64,000 nucleotides of DNA from Marinimicrococcus sp033875255 (lineage in GTDB: Bacteria > Pseudomonadota > Alphaproteobacteria > Geminicoccales > Geminicoccaceae): assembly GCA_033875255.1 (NCBI GenBank), contig JAWZSN010000005.1, positions 62,001 through 126,000 of the forward strand, read 5' to 3'. Positions 1-8,004 of the stretch are shown piece by piece. Numbering within the stretch: position 1 is the stretch's first letter; every line of letters starts with the position of its first letter. The translations under genes and the position numbers were made by a program. The notes under the pieces are model-generated. The model was not told the DNA's origin. It searched no databases and saw nothing but the letters and a program-made list of their open reading frames with translations.

Positions 1-150
1 GCCGTCCAATAGCGGGCGCAGCCGCGCCGCGTCGCCGAACAGCAAGAAGCGCAGGTCGGGCGTGTCGCGGAGCGCCAGGGCCGCGCCCTCGACAACGATC
101 TCCGGCGCGTGGTCGCCGCCCATCCCGTCCAGCGCTATCGTCACGCTCAT
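1..150 (-). CDS. plsX: Phosphate acyltransferase PlsX (N-terminal part, cut by window edge)
   Basis: Only the first 50 codons lie in the window. The translation starts MSVTIALDGMGGDHAPEIVV, and the ALDGMGGDHAP motif near the N-terminus is the hallmark of PlsX. The enzyme makes acyl-phosphate from acyl-ACP, the first step of the PlsX/PlsY route to phospholipids. It lies downstream of a YceD/DUF177 gene on the same strand, the usual arrangement in proteobacteria (in alphaproteobacteria fabH and ihfA often follow). The ATG is at 150-148. The identity is firm; nothing can be said about the rest of the protein. Confidence 0.9.
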   Translation of the reverse strand, partial: MSVTIALDGMGGDHAPEIVVEGAALALRDTPDLRFLLFGDAARLRPLLDG

Positions 151-241
151 GGCCGGCCGGCTCCGCGCCGGCCGCCGCTGCGGCCCGTCAGCATGGGAAG
201 ATCCGCCTTGTCGCCTGCCTGCATGGTTCGCGACCGGCCGT

Positions 242-760
242 TCAGTTAACGCGGCTCTTGAGCCGCCCGAGCGCCGCGAACGGCCCCTCGTCCTTCTCCT
301 CGAGCCCCGCCGTTCCCTCTGCTGCAGCGCCGGGGGCGCGGGGATGCGGATCGAGACCGACCGCCAGCTCCTCGACCGCCAGCTCGCCCAGATCGAGCAG
401 GCCGCCCTCGAGCGGCTCGGGCATGTCGCCCTCGGCGTCGAGCACCAGCTCCTCCGCGACCTCCTCGGGCTCGGTGGTGAACAGGCGCTCGAACGCGTCT
501 GCCGTACGGTTGGTGAAGGGCTCGAGGGTGACGACGCAGACCTGGTCGAGCACCGCCTCGAACCGGCCGGTCACCGCGATCACCTTGCGGCCGCCGCGAA
601 ACTCGATGCGGCCATGCGCCCGCAGCTCGTGCAGCGCCGGCAGCTCGAGGCGCGTCGCCAACGCCTGCCGCTCGCTCGCGTTCGCCTCGATGGCAAAGCT
701 CTCGCCTTCGGCGGCGAGGCGATCGAGGGCGAAGGTTCTGGAAAACTCGTTCTGTACCAA
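242..760 (-). CDS. YceD family protein (DUF177)
   Basis: A protein of about 172 aa of the YceD/DUF177 family, which in bacteria is linked to large-subunit/23S rRNA metabolism and normally sits upstream of rpmF and/or plsX. Visible features are a basic/hydrophobic first half with a strand-rich stretch ending in FEAVLDQVCVVTLEPF, then a very acidic tail (EPEEVAEELVLDAEGDMPEP) typical of the family. I chose a TTG start at 760-758 because GGAGG lies 4 nt upstream; the open frame extends further but the extra N-terminus looks non-coding. The next gene downstream is plsX, 91 bp away. There is no rpmF in the gap. Confidence 0.8.
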   Translation of the reverse strand: MVQNEFSRTFALDRLAAEGESFAIEANASERQALATRLELPALHELRAHGRIEFRGGRKVIAVTGRFEAVLDQVCVVTLEPFTNRTADAFERLFTTEPEEVAEELVLDAEGDMPEPLEGGLLDLGELAVEELAVGLDPHPRAPGAAAEGTAGLEEKDEGPFAALGRLKSRVN

Positions 761-958
761 CCGGCCTCCGGGGGACTGAGGCAGGCCTGCGCACAAAGGC
801 GTCGCGACGCTGCCAATGGCCGTGCAAAACCGGGCCCTGCCCGCAAAAACAAGCCGGACTCGCTGCAAAGTGGCTGCGCAGCCTAGGCGGGTGGCGCTGG
901 ACGGTCAATCGCTTTCACGCCGCCGCTAGACTCGCTCGCGGGCCGATCGCCGCAGGCG

Positions 959-1537
959 TCAGGGTCGGACTGGCGGCAGCTCGCCGCGCAGCAGACCTGC
1001 ATTCTCGAAGGCGTCGAGTGCCCGCGACCAGCCCAGGAGCTGCGCGCTCAGCGCTGCCACCTGCTCGGGCGCCGGCTCCTCGCCGGTGACGTAGAGGTTG
1101 CGCAGCAGGACTGGCGTGATGGCCGCACCGTCGCCTCGCGCCAGTGGCTCGTCGAGTGCCTGGGCGCGGTGCAGGAAGCCAGCCGCCATCTTCTTGACGT
1201 ACTTGCCCACCGAAAGATCGCCCACGCCGAGCTCGCGCAGGCCGCGGTCCATGTCGGCGAACATCAGGTCGAACAGCTCCTGCGCGATCTCCGGTCCGTC
1301 CGGCAGCGTGCGCAGGCGGCGCATCACGAGCACTGCGTGCAGGCCGATCATCTCGAAGCGACCGTCGCTGGTGTCGGGCACGCCGAGCTCGGCGTAGAAA
1401 TGCGGGCTGCGGGCTTCGCCCACCAGCCGATTGTACAGCTCTGCGGCAAGCTCGCGCCGGGCGCGCCGCTCGGCGCCGGCCTGGCGGGTTCGCCGCCACC
1501 AGCCGGAGAGTCCGCGCGCTTGTTGTGGTTCCTGCAT
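959..1537 (-). CDS. Ubiquinol-cytochrome c chaperone family protein (Cbp3/UQCC-like)
   Basis: A protein of 192 aa. The core (AELYNRLVGEARSPHFYAEL, then DTSDGRFEMIGLHAVLVMRRL, and LFDLMFADMDRGLRELGVGD followed by SVGKYVKKMAAGF) is the Cbp3/UQCC1 domain that in mitochondria assists cytochrome b/bc1 assembly. Alphaproteobacterial homologues are soluble or membrane-associated and precede the DUF177-plsX genes, as here. The ATG at 1537-1535 was chosen because the longer open frame runs into the divergent bamE leader. It is divergent from bamE with only 54 bp between start codons, so the two promoters must overlap. It probably forms one transcription unit with the downstream YceD gene (198 bp gap). 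Confidence 0.8.
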   Translation of the reverse strand: MQEPQQARGLSGWWRRTRQAGAERRARRELAAELYNRLVGEARSPHFYAELGVPDTSDGRFEMIGLHAVLVMRRLRTLPDGPEIAQELFDLMFADMDRGLRELGVGDLSVGKYVKKMAAGFLHRAQALDEPLARGDGAAITPVLLRNLYVTGEEPAPEQVAALSAQLLGWSRALDAFENAGLLRGELPPVRP

Positions 1538-1591
1538 CTGTGTTACCCGTTCGTCGCTGCAATCTGCCGAAGAACGACGGAGCTCTGGGGC

Positions 1592-2062
1592 ATGACCGCG
1601 AAGGACCGCCGCTATCGTGGCCTGTACGCGGCGGTGGCGCTTTGCGTGACCGTCGGAGCGTGCTCGCCCACCGTGAAGAATCACGGCTACCGGATCGACG
1701 AGACCCGGCTAGCGCAGATCACGCCCGGCGTCACCAGCCGCGAGGAGGTCAGGCGGCTTTTGGGCTCGCCCTCGGCCGCCGGGACGTTCGAGGACGACCG
1801 CTGGTACTATATCAGCCAGAAGACCGAGCGGATGAGCTTCTATCAGGCCGAGCTCGTGGCCCAGGACGTGGTGGGCATCACCTTCGACGAGCGCGGAATC
1901 GTCGCGGGCATCGAGCAGCGCGGTCTCGAGGACGCCCAGGCAGTGGAGCCCAGCGACGATACGACACGCACCCTGGGCAACGATCTCACCGTGCTGCAGC
2001 AGCTCTTGGGCAATGTCGGCCGCTTCAATACGGGCCCGCGCACACCCACGGCACCTCGCTAG
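1592..2062 (+). CDS. bamE: Outer membrane assembly lipoprotein BamE
   Basis: A 156-aa lipoprotein of the SmpA/OmlA (BamE) family, a subunit of the BAM complex that inserts beta-barrel proteins into the outer membrane. The N-terminus has a hydrophobic segment ending in a lipobox (VTVGACSPT, lipidated Cys at about residue 24). The family core follows: ITPGVTSREEVRRLLGSPS, then DDRWYYISQKTER, where the conserved W-Y-Y-I occurs. Alphaproteobacterial BamE proteins carry a longer, poorly conserved C-terminus, as here. The ATG at 1592 is preceded by GGAG. It is divergent from the bc1 chaperone gene and convergent with hppA, with a shared terminator between them. Confidence 0.88.
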   Translation: MTAKDRRYRGLYAAVALCVTVGACSPTVKNHGYRIDETRLAQITPGVTSREEVRRLLGSPSAAGTFEDDRWYYISQKTERMSFYQAELVAQDVVGITFDERGIVAGIEQRGLEDAQAVEPSDDTTRTLGNDLTVLQQLLGNVGRFNTGPRTPTAPR

Positions 2063-2132
2063 CTGAAGGAGACGACGGGGCGTCGGGCATCAGGCGGCGC
2101 CGCCGCCGTGCCGTCGCCATCGAGCGACGAGA

Positions 2133-2160
2133 AAGGGCCGACGGATCGCCGCCGGCCCTT
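2133..2160. terminator. Bidirectional hairpin between bamE and hppA
   Basis: AAGGGCCG (2133-2140) pairs perfectly with CGGCCCTT (2153-2160), giving an 8-bp stem with a 12-nt loop midway between two convergent genes. On the plus strand it is followed by CGTTCTTG, a weak T-rich tail. Position and symmetry suit a shared terminator. Confidence 0.6.
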
Positions 2161-2182
2161 CGTTCTTGCGCGCGCCCGGCGC

Positions 2183-4309
2183 TCAGTGGGCGGCGAGGGC
2201 CGCTAGGATCAGCAGCGCCACGATGTTGGTGATCTTGATCATCGGGTTGATGGCGGGGCCGGCGGTGTCCTTGTAGGGATCGCCCACCGTGTCGCCGGTG
2301 ACCGCGGCCTTGTGGGCGTCCGAGCCTTTGCCGCCGTGCTGGCCCTCCTCGATGAGCTTCTTGGCGTTGTCCCAGGCGCCGCCGCCCGAGGTCATCGAGA
2401 TGGCGACGAAGATGCCGGTGACGATGGTGCCCAGCAACAGGGCGCCCAGGGTGGTGAAGGCGGCGGCCTGGCCGGCCATCCAGTAGATCGCGAAATAGAC
2501 CACGATGGGCGCCAGCACCGGCAGCAGCGAGGGCAGGATCATCTCGCGGATGCCGGCCTTGGTAAGAATGTCGACGGCGCGGCCATAGTCCGGCTTGGCC
2601 GTGCCCGCCATGATGCCGCTGTTGTCGCGGAACTGGCGGCGCACCTCCTCGACGATGGCGCCGGCGGCACGGCCGACCGCCTGCATCCCGAGCGCCCCGA
2701 AGAGATAGGGCATCATCCCGCCCAGGAAGAGGCCGATCACGACATAGGGATCGGAGAGGGTGAAATCGGTCCGCAGATCGGGAAAGTAGTGCTTGAGATC
2801 CTGGACGTAGGCCGCGAACAGGACGATGGCGGCCAGGCCCGCCGAGCCGATGGCGTAGCCCTTGGTCACGGCCTTGGTGGTGTTGCCGACCGCATCGAGC
2901 GCGTCGGTGTGCACCCGCACCTCGGCAGGCATACCGGCCATCTCGGCGATGCCACCGGCATTGTCGGTGACCGGCCCGTAGGCGTCGAGAGAGACCACGA
3001 GGCCGGTCAGGGCCAGCATGGTGGTGGCGGCCACCGCGATTCCATAGAGTCCGGCGCTCAGATAGGCGCCCAGGATTCCGCCGCAGATCACCAGCACCGG
3101 CAGGGCGGTCGCCTCCATGGAGACGGCGAGGCCCTGGATGACGTTGGTGCCGTGGCCGGTGGTCGAGGCGCGGGCGATGGAGCGGACCGGCTTGTGATGG
3201 GTGGAGGTGTAGTAGTCGGTGATCCACATCAAGAGGCCGGTCACCGCGAGACCCACCAGCGTGCAGTAGAACACCTGCCGCCCGCCGAAGCTCTTGATCA
3301 CGGTCTCGCCCAGCCTGGCCTCGAACCCCTCGCTGCCGAAGCCGAGCAGGAGCCAGGTGAAGGGGATCAGCAGCACGGCGGAGATCCCGGCCGCGCCCCA
3401 AAAGCCCTTGTAGAGGGCGGCCATGATACTGTTGCCAGGGCCGAGCTTCACCAGGAAGGTGCCGGCGATCGAGGCCAGCAGGCAGATGCCGCCCACCATC
3501 AGCGGGTAGAGCATCAGCGTGGCGGCCTGGGCGCCGGAGAAGAAGATGGCGCCCAGCAGCATCGTCGCCACCACGGTGACCGCGTAGGTCTCGAAGAGGT
3601 CGGCCGCCATGCCGGCGCAGTCGCCGACATTGTCGCCGACATTATCGGCGATCACCGCCGGGTTGCGCGGGTCGTCCTCGGGGATGCCGGCCTCGACCTT
3701 ACCGACCAGGTCGGCGCCGACATCGGCGCCCTTGGTGAAGATGCCGCCGCCGAGCCGCGCGAAGATCGAGATCAGCGAGGCGCCGAAGGAGAGGCCCAGC
3801 AGCGCCTCCAATATATGGCGCAGGCCCGCCTCGTCGCTGCCGAACGATAGATAGAGAATGCCGTAATAGCCGCTGACGCCGAGAAGGCCCAGGGCTACCA
3901 CCAGCAGCCCCGTGATGGCGCCAGCCTTGAAGGCCACATCGAGCCCGCCGGCAAGGCCGCTGTCGGCGGCGGCCTGGGCCGTCCGCACATTGGCCTGCAC
4001 CGAGATGTTCATGCCGATATAGCCGGTGGCTGCCGAGAGGCAGGCGCCGATCAGATAGCCGATGCCCACCGCCACCCCGAGCAGCCAGGTCAGCAGCAGG
4101 AAGATGACGGCGCCGACGGCGGCGATCGTCAGATACTGGCGGTTGAGGTAGGCGCGCGCCCCCTCCTGGATGGCCGCCGCGATGCCCTGCATCGTCTCGT
4201 TGCCGGCCGGCATCGCCAGCACCTGGCGTCGCGTGTAGAGGCCGAACGCGACGCCCGCGGCGCCGCAGCCTACTACAAGGACATAGACGACCCACTCCAA
4301 TACAGTCAT
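2183..4309 (-). CDS. hppA: Membrane-bound proton-translocating pyrophosphatase (K+-independent)
   Basis: A 708-aa integral membrane protein with about 16 hydrophobic helices that couples PPi hydrolysis to H+ transport across the cytoplasmic membrane. Substrate-binding motifs are intact: DVGADLVGKVE (196-206) and DNVGDNVGDCAGMAADLFE (222-240). The subtype-determining site reads GNTTKAVTKG (475-484): Lys at 479 and Thr three residues later mark the K+-independent H+-pumping class, whereas K+-dependent enzymes have Ala there. ATG at 4309, preceded by AAAAAGGG. The gene stands alone, facing bamE across a shared terminator. Such pumps are typical of Rhodospirillales and help save energy under low light or low energy. 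Confidence 0.97.
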   Translation of the reverse strand: MTVLEWVVYVLVVGCGAAGVAFGLYTRRQVLAMPAGNETMQGIAAAIQEGARAYLNRQYLTIAAVGAVIFLLLTWLLGVAVGIGYLIGACLSAATGYIGMNISVQANVRTAQAAADSGLAGGLDVAFKAGAITGLLVVALGLLGVSGYYGILYLSFGSDEAGLRHILEALLGLSFGASLISIFARLGGGIFTKGADVGADLVGKVEAGIPEDDPRNPAVIADNVGDNVGDCAGMAADLFETYAVTVVATMLLGAIFFSGAQAATLMLYPLMVGGICLLASIAGTFLVKLGPGNSIMAALYKGFWGAAGISAVLLIPFTWLLLGFGSEGFEARLGETVIKSFGGRQVFYCTLVGLAVTGLLMWITDYYTSTHHKPVRSIARASTTGHGTNVIQGLAVSMEATALPVLVICGGILGAYLSAGLYGIAVAATTMLALTGLVVSLDAYGPVTDNAGGIAEMAGMPAEVRVHTDALDAVGNTTKAVTKGYAIGSAGLAAIVLFAAYVQDLKHYFPDLRTDFTLSDPYVVIGLFLGGMMPYLFGALGMQAVGRAAGAIVEEVRRQFRDNSGIMAGTAKPDYGRAVDILTKAGIREMILPSLLPVLAPIVVYFAIYWMAGQAAAFTTLGALLLGTIVTGIFVAISMTSGGGAWDNAKKLIEEGQHGGKGSDAHKAAVTGDTVGDPYKDTAGPAINPMIKITNIVALLILAALAAH

Positions 4310-4485
4310 CAGCCCTTTTTCCCCGATCGTGCGACAAGTAACGGGCGTGGATGGTCGGCGACCCGCCGTGCCGCTTGTTATGTCTGTCGAAGAAGCGCCG
4401 ACGCCGCTTATGGATGGCGCCCCATTCCCCTGTACCGGGAGCCTGTGCACCTGTCCATGCCCGGTTGAGCGGCTACCGGCCTGCA

Positions 4486-4902
4486 TCAGCCTCTGAGGCG
4501 CGCCACCGCTTCCACCTCGATCAGGCACTCCTCGCAGGCCAGTCGGTCGACTACCACAAGCGAGTTGGGCGGGAAGACGCCATCGGGGTAGAGCGCCGGG
4601 AACAGGCTCTCGCGACGGGCGCGGAAACGCGCGATGTCCTGCGAGTGGACCAGGTAGGTCGTGAGCTTCACGACGTCGGTGAAATCACAGCCGATGCCCT
4701 CGAGAATGAGACCGATATTGGCGAAGACCCGGTCGAACTGCTGGTCGAAGTCGCCGGCGTGAACGACCTCGCCGCCCTCGCCGACGGCGAGCTGGCCGGC
4801 GAGGAAGCACAGACTGCCCGGGGCGGCGATGCCGACATTGCTGTACTGGCCGATCGTCGGATGGGCGCCGACCGGGTCGAGATAGCGAACGCGCTCCTGC
4901 AT
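4486..4902 (-). CDS. RidA family protein (YjgF/UK114)
   Basis: A 138-aa protein of the RidA (YjgF/YER057c/UK114) family. It has the family signature at the N-terminus (the SNVGIAAPGSLCFLAGQLAV region), the central FANIGLILEGIGCDFTDVVKL block and the C-terminal PNSLVVVDRLACEECLIEVE block. The canonical deaminase Arg sits in an R-V-L-x-x-x-x-L context that is replaced by PPNSLVVVDRLA here, so 2-iminoacid deaminase activity is uncertain; this looks like one of the Rid sub-families rather than archetypal RidA. ATG at 4902 with a GGAGAAGG Shine-Dalgarno. Monocistronic, divergent from the SNase gene. Confidence 0.85.
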   Translation of the reverse strand: MQERVRYLDPVGAHPTIGQYSNVGIAAPGSLCFLAGQLAVGEGGEVVHAGDFDQQFDRVFANIGLILEGIGCDFTDVVKLTTYLVHSQDIARFRARRESLFPALYPDGVFPPNSLVVVDRLACEECLIEVEAVARLRG

Positions 4903-5067
4903 GCCCTTCTCCGCTGGACCATTCCGTCCGTTCTGCGATAGCGGAGCGCCGCCATACCCGAAAACAGCTCCAAGGGCGTAGTCCGCTCCGCTTGCGGGGC
5001 GAGGCCGGCCCGCGTCCGACCGCCGGCCGGCATGAGGGGGGCATTCCCAATAGTCACGGGCCGGATC

Positions 5068-5523
5068 ATGAAACGCTATCTCTTTGCCCTGCCGCTCGCG
5101 CTTGGCCTGCTCGCCACCCTTGCGGCCGTGACGGCCCAGGAGCCTTCGCTCGAAGGCCAGGTCACCCATGTGCGTGACGGCGACACTATCGAGATCGGCC
5201 GCGTCGCCATCCGCCTGCGCGGCGTGGCGGCGCCGGAGCGTGGCGAGCCGCTGGGCCGGCGTGCCACCGCGCGCATGAAGGAGCTGGCGCTGGGCAGCCG
5301 GGTGACTTGCGAGCCCGACGGCAGCCGAAGCTACGACCGCATCGTCGCCGTATGTTACCTGGGCGGGGTCGATGTCGGCGAGGTCCTGATACGCGAGGGT
5401 CTCGCCCGCGACTGCCCGCGCTTTTCCCGGGGCCGCTACGGGCAGGCCGAGGAGGCCGCGGCAGCGGCCGGGGCGCAGATCCGCAAACAGTACCGGCTGC
5501 CGGGCTATTGCCGGGCGCGCTAG
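5068..5523 (+). CDS. Secreted thermonuclease (SNase) family protein
   Basis: A 151-aa protein with a Sec signal peptide (MKRYLFALPLALGLLATLAA, cleavage near VTA/QE at residue 23) followed by one staphylococcal-nuclease-like OB fold. The Ca2+-site DGDT motif (37-40) and the Arg-Glu pair eight residues apart in RLRGVAAPE (R49, E57) match the active site of the family, and SYDRIVA supplies the second catalytic Arg. Expected role: periplasmic or extracellular nuclease. Two Cys pairs could form disulphides. The stop TAG overlaps the stop of the convergent CapA-like gene in a CTAG palindrome (5520-5523). Confidence 0.85.
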   Translation: MKRYLFALPLALGLLATLAAVTAQEPSLEGQVTHVRDGDTIEIGRVAIRLRGVAAPERGEPLGRRATARMKELALGSRVTCEPDGSRSYDRIVAVCYLGGVDVGEVLIREGLARDCPRFSRGRYGQAEEAAAAAGAQIRKQYRLPGYCRAR

Positions 5524-6626
5524 GGCCAACCCACCCGGATCCGGTTTCCTTGCGCGTGAAACCGGGTGCCGAAGCGGCGGCTCGCCTTCCCGAGGGTCCG
5601 GGCGAGCCATGCCGTGTCTGCAGCACTCGCCGCGTTCAGCCGGAACCGGCGGATCTGCATCACCTCGAGGTCCAGCGCGGCAAGGCGCGGCGGCCGGCCG
5701 GCCAGCGTGGCGAGATGGAGCACCGCCAGATCGTCGCGCCAGGCTTCGTAGCCGCCGATTCCCTCATAGTCGTTGAGCAGATCGCCACAGCCGTGCAGCA
5801 CCAGCCGGCCGCGATGCACCTGGATCGCCCTGGCGTGGTGGGAGGAGTGGCCGTGGACGAGATCCACGCCCGCCTCCTCCACCAGCCACTGGCCGAAGGC
5901 GAGCTCGTCCTGGCCGAGCTCGAAGCCCCAGTTGCCGCCCCAGTGCAGGGAGATCACCACCAGATCGCCGGGCCGGCGCGCGGCGGCAACGGCCTCCGCC
6001 ACCGTCCGCAGACTGGCCGGGGAGAGGTCGGGCAGGCGGGCCACGCCGGGCCTGCCGGGGCCGGCTGCCCAGTCCGGCGGGATGCCGCTGGAAGCGGTGC
6101 CGAAGGCGAATACCAGAACCCGGCCTCGCCCCGCGAGATCGAGGACCGCCGGTGCTCTCGCCTGGCCTGCGCAGCTTCCCGCACCGGCGGTTCGCAGGCC
6201 GGCGGCGCGCAGCGTGTCCAGGGTCTCGCGCAGACCGACCCGGCCCCAGTCGAGCACGTGATTGTTGGCCAGCGTGCAGCAGTCGAGGCGGGCGGCGGCG
6301 AGGCAGGCGATATTGGCGGGGTCCATCCGGTAGTGGATGCCCTTGGCAGCCGGTTGCTCGGCGGTGGTGACGGCTGTCTCGAGATTGACGATCCGCACAT
6401 CGGGCCGCAGCCGCGCCAGCGCCGCGAGCGCGTCGCCCCACACATAGCTCGGCGCTACCCGCCGGGGGATCGGGCCGCTGGCCCGCTCGGCGAGCAGCAG
6501 ATAGGCCTCGGCCGAGGCCACGTGGGCCTCGAAGAGATGCGGCTTCGAGGGGTGCGGCAGGATCTGGTCGATCCCCCGTCCCGTCATCACGTCGCCGCCG
6601 AGAAAAAGGCGGATCGCGTCGTCCAT
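5520..6626 (-). CDS. CapA family metallophosphatase
   Basis: A 368-aa protein of the CapA/PgsA family (calcineurin-like fold). It shows the start motif LFLGGDVMTGRGID, the central VRIVNLETAVT and LANNHVLDWG motifs (metal ligands D, N, H), and HWGGNWGFELGQDE with HGHSSHHA near the C-terminus. These are the ordered metal-binding motifs of the family. No signal peptide or anchor is visible, unlike the Bacillus poly-gamma-glutamate proteins, and no pgsBC genes are nearby, so a role in capsule synthesis should not be assumed. ATG at 6626. It overlaps the SNase gene tail to tail by 4 bp. Confidence 0.82.
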   Translation of the reverse strand: MDDAIRLFLGGDVMTGRGIDQILPHPSKPHLFEAHVASAEAYLLLAERASGPIPRRVAPSYVWGDALAALARLRPDVRIVNLETAVTTAEQPAAKGIHYRMDPANIACLAAARLDCCTLANNHVLDWGRVGLRETLDTLRAAGLRTAGAGSCAGQARAPAVLDLAGRGRVLVFAFGTASSGIPPDWAAGPGRPGVARLPDLSPASLRTVAEAVAAARRPGDLVVISLHWGGNWGFELGQDELAFGQWLVEEAGVDLVHGHSSHHARAIQVHRGRLVLHGCGDLLNDYEGIGGYEAWRDDLAVLHLATLAGRPPRLAALDLEVMQIRRFRLNAASAADTAWLARTLGKASRRFGTRFHAQGNRIRVGWP

Positions 6627-6920
6627 CGTCCTCCACCGCGCGGAACGGCCGGCCAGTGTGCGCCTGGCGGCGGCCGGGTGGCAACGTGGAGACCCTCGCC
6701 GGCAGGATCGCGGGGACGGTTGAAGAGGTGCTGAAGGCGTGGGCGCCGGTGCGGGTCCGTGACGGCAGCGTCGTGCAAGGCGCTGCGCTCGGCTCATCTT
6801 CCAGCCGATCACGAAGCGTTCTCGGGGCGGCCGCCCACATGCGGCGCTTGCGTCGGGGAGCTGCACGGGTGCAGGAAGCAGCTGGACACCTTGTCGCACA
6901 GCCGCCCTGGAGGCCGCCCG

Positions 6921-7994
6921 ATGGCCCACCGTCACTTCCCCGCTCTACTGCTTGCGCTGGTCGCAGCTCCCGCCGCCCTACCGGCTCTGGCGCAGGACGC
7001 CGCATCGCCCATGCCGGTCAAGGTCGTGGTGGTCACCATGTTCGAGATCGGCCAGGACACCGGCGATCGGCCAGGCGAGTTCCAGAACTGGGTCGAGCGT
7101 CTGCCGCTCGACGAGCCGGTGGCCTTTCCGCAGGGCTATCGCGACCTCCGCCTCAACCGCGAGAAGGGCGTGCTGGGCATGGTCACAGGCATCGGCACGG
7201 CGCGTGCCGCCTCCTCGGTCATGGCGCTGGGCATGGACCCCCGCTTCGATCTCAGCAAGGCCTACTGGGTGGTCGCAGGCATCGCCGGCGCCGATCCCGA
7301 GGACATGTCGCTGGGGTCGGCGGCCTGGGCGGAATGGGTGATCGACGGCGATCTCTCGCATGAGATCGACCCGCGCGAGGCGCCCGGGGACTGGCCCACC
7401 GGTTACACGCCGCTGCGCCACGCCGAGCCCTATGCGAAGCCGGTGCCGGAGAACGACGAGGGGGCACGCTACCGCCTCGACCCGGCGCTGGTGAGCTGGG
7501 CCTATGAGCTCACCAGGGATACCGAGCTGCAGGACGCCGATGCGCTCAGCGAGCTGCGCCAGCGCTACGTGAACCATCCCGAGGCGCAAAAGCCTCCCAT
7601 GGTCATCAAGGGCGACAATCTCGCCGCCAGCACCTTCTGGCACGGCAAGCTCCTGAACGACTGGGCCAACGACTGGGTCGAGTACTGGAGCGAAGGCCAG
7701 GGTAACTTCGTCACCACCGCCATGGAGGACACCGGCACGCTGCAGTCGCTCACCTTCCTCGACAAGGCCGGGCGGGTCGATCGCGACCGCGTGCTGGTGC
7801 TGCGCACCGCCAGCAACTACTCGATGCAGCACGAGGGCATCACCGCGGCCGAAAGCCTTTCGGGCGAGAAGAAGGGCGGCTATTCGGCCTTCATCCCGTC
7901 CCTCGACGCCGCGTATCGCGTGGGCAGCAAGGTGGTGCTGGAGCTGGCCGGCAACTGGGACCGCTACGCCGACACGCTACCCGGCGAGCGGTGA
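6921..7994 (+). CDS. Purine nucleoside permease-like protein (NUP family)
   Basis: A 357-aa protein with an N-terminal signal peptide (MAHRHFPALLLALVAAPAAL, cleavage near ALA/QD at residue 25) and the NUP domain. VKVVVVTMFEIGQDTGDRPG and WVVAGIAGADPEDMSLGSAA are the characteristic blocks, and TLQSLTFLDKAGRVDRDRVL with LRTASNYSMQH lies near the C-terminus. The fold resembles nucleoside phosphorylases (the GIA.G motif); despite the family name it is a soluble, probably periplasmic protein, so it may bind or cleave nucleosides rather than transport them. ATG at 6921. It is followed after 10 bp by the GH15 gene, so the two are probably co-transcribed. Confidence 0.85.
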   Translation: MAHRHFPALLLALVAAPAALPALAQDAASPMPVKVVVVTMFEIGQDTGDRPGEFQNWVERLPLDEPVAFPQGYRDLRLNREKGVLGMVTGIGTARAASSVMALGMDPRFDLSKAYWVVAGIAGADPEDMSLGSAAWAEWVIDGDLSHEIDPREAPGDWPTGYTPLRHAEPYAKPVPENDEGARYRLDPALVSWAYELTRDTELQDADALSELRQRYVNHPEAQKPPMVIKGDNLAASTFWHGKLLNDWANDWVEYWSEGQGNFVTTAMEDTGTLQSLTFLDKAGRVDRDRVLVLRTASNYSMQHEGITAAESLSGEKKGGYSAFIPSLDAAYRVGSKVVLELAGNWDRYADTLPGER

Positions 7995-8004
7995 GGCGCG
8001 GGCC

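Noticed and set aside
2312..3850. Long open frame on the plus strand inside hppA
   Set aside because: Antisense shadow of hppA (Gly/His/Asp/Arg-rich, no motif).
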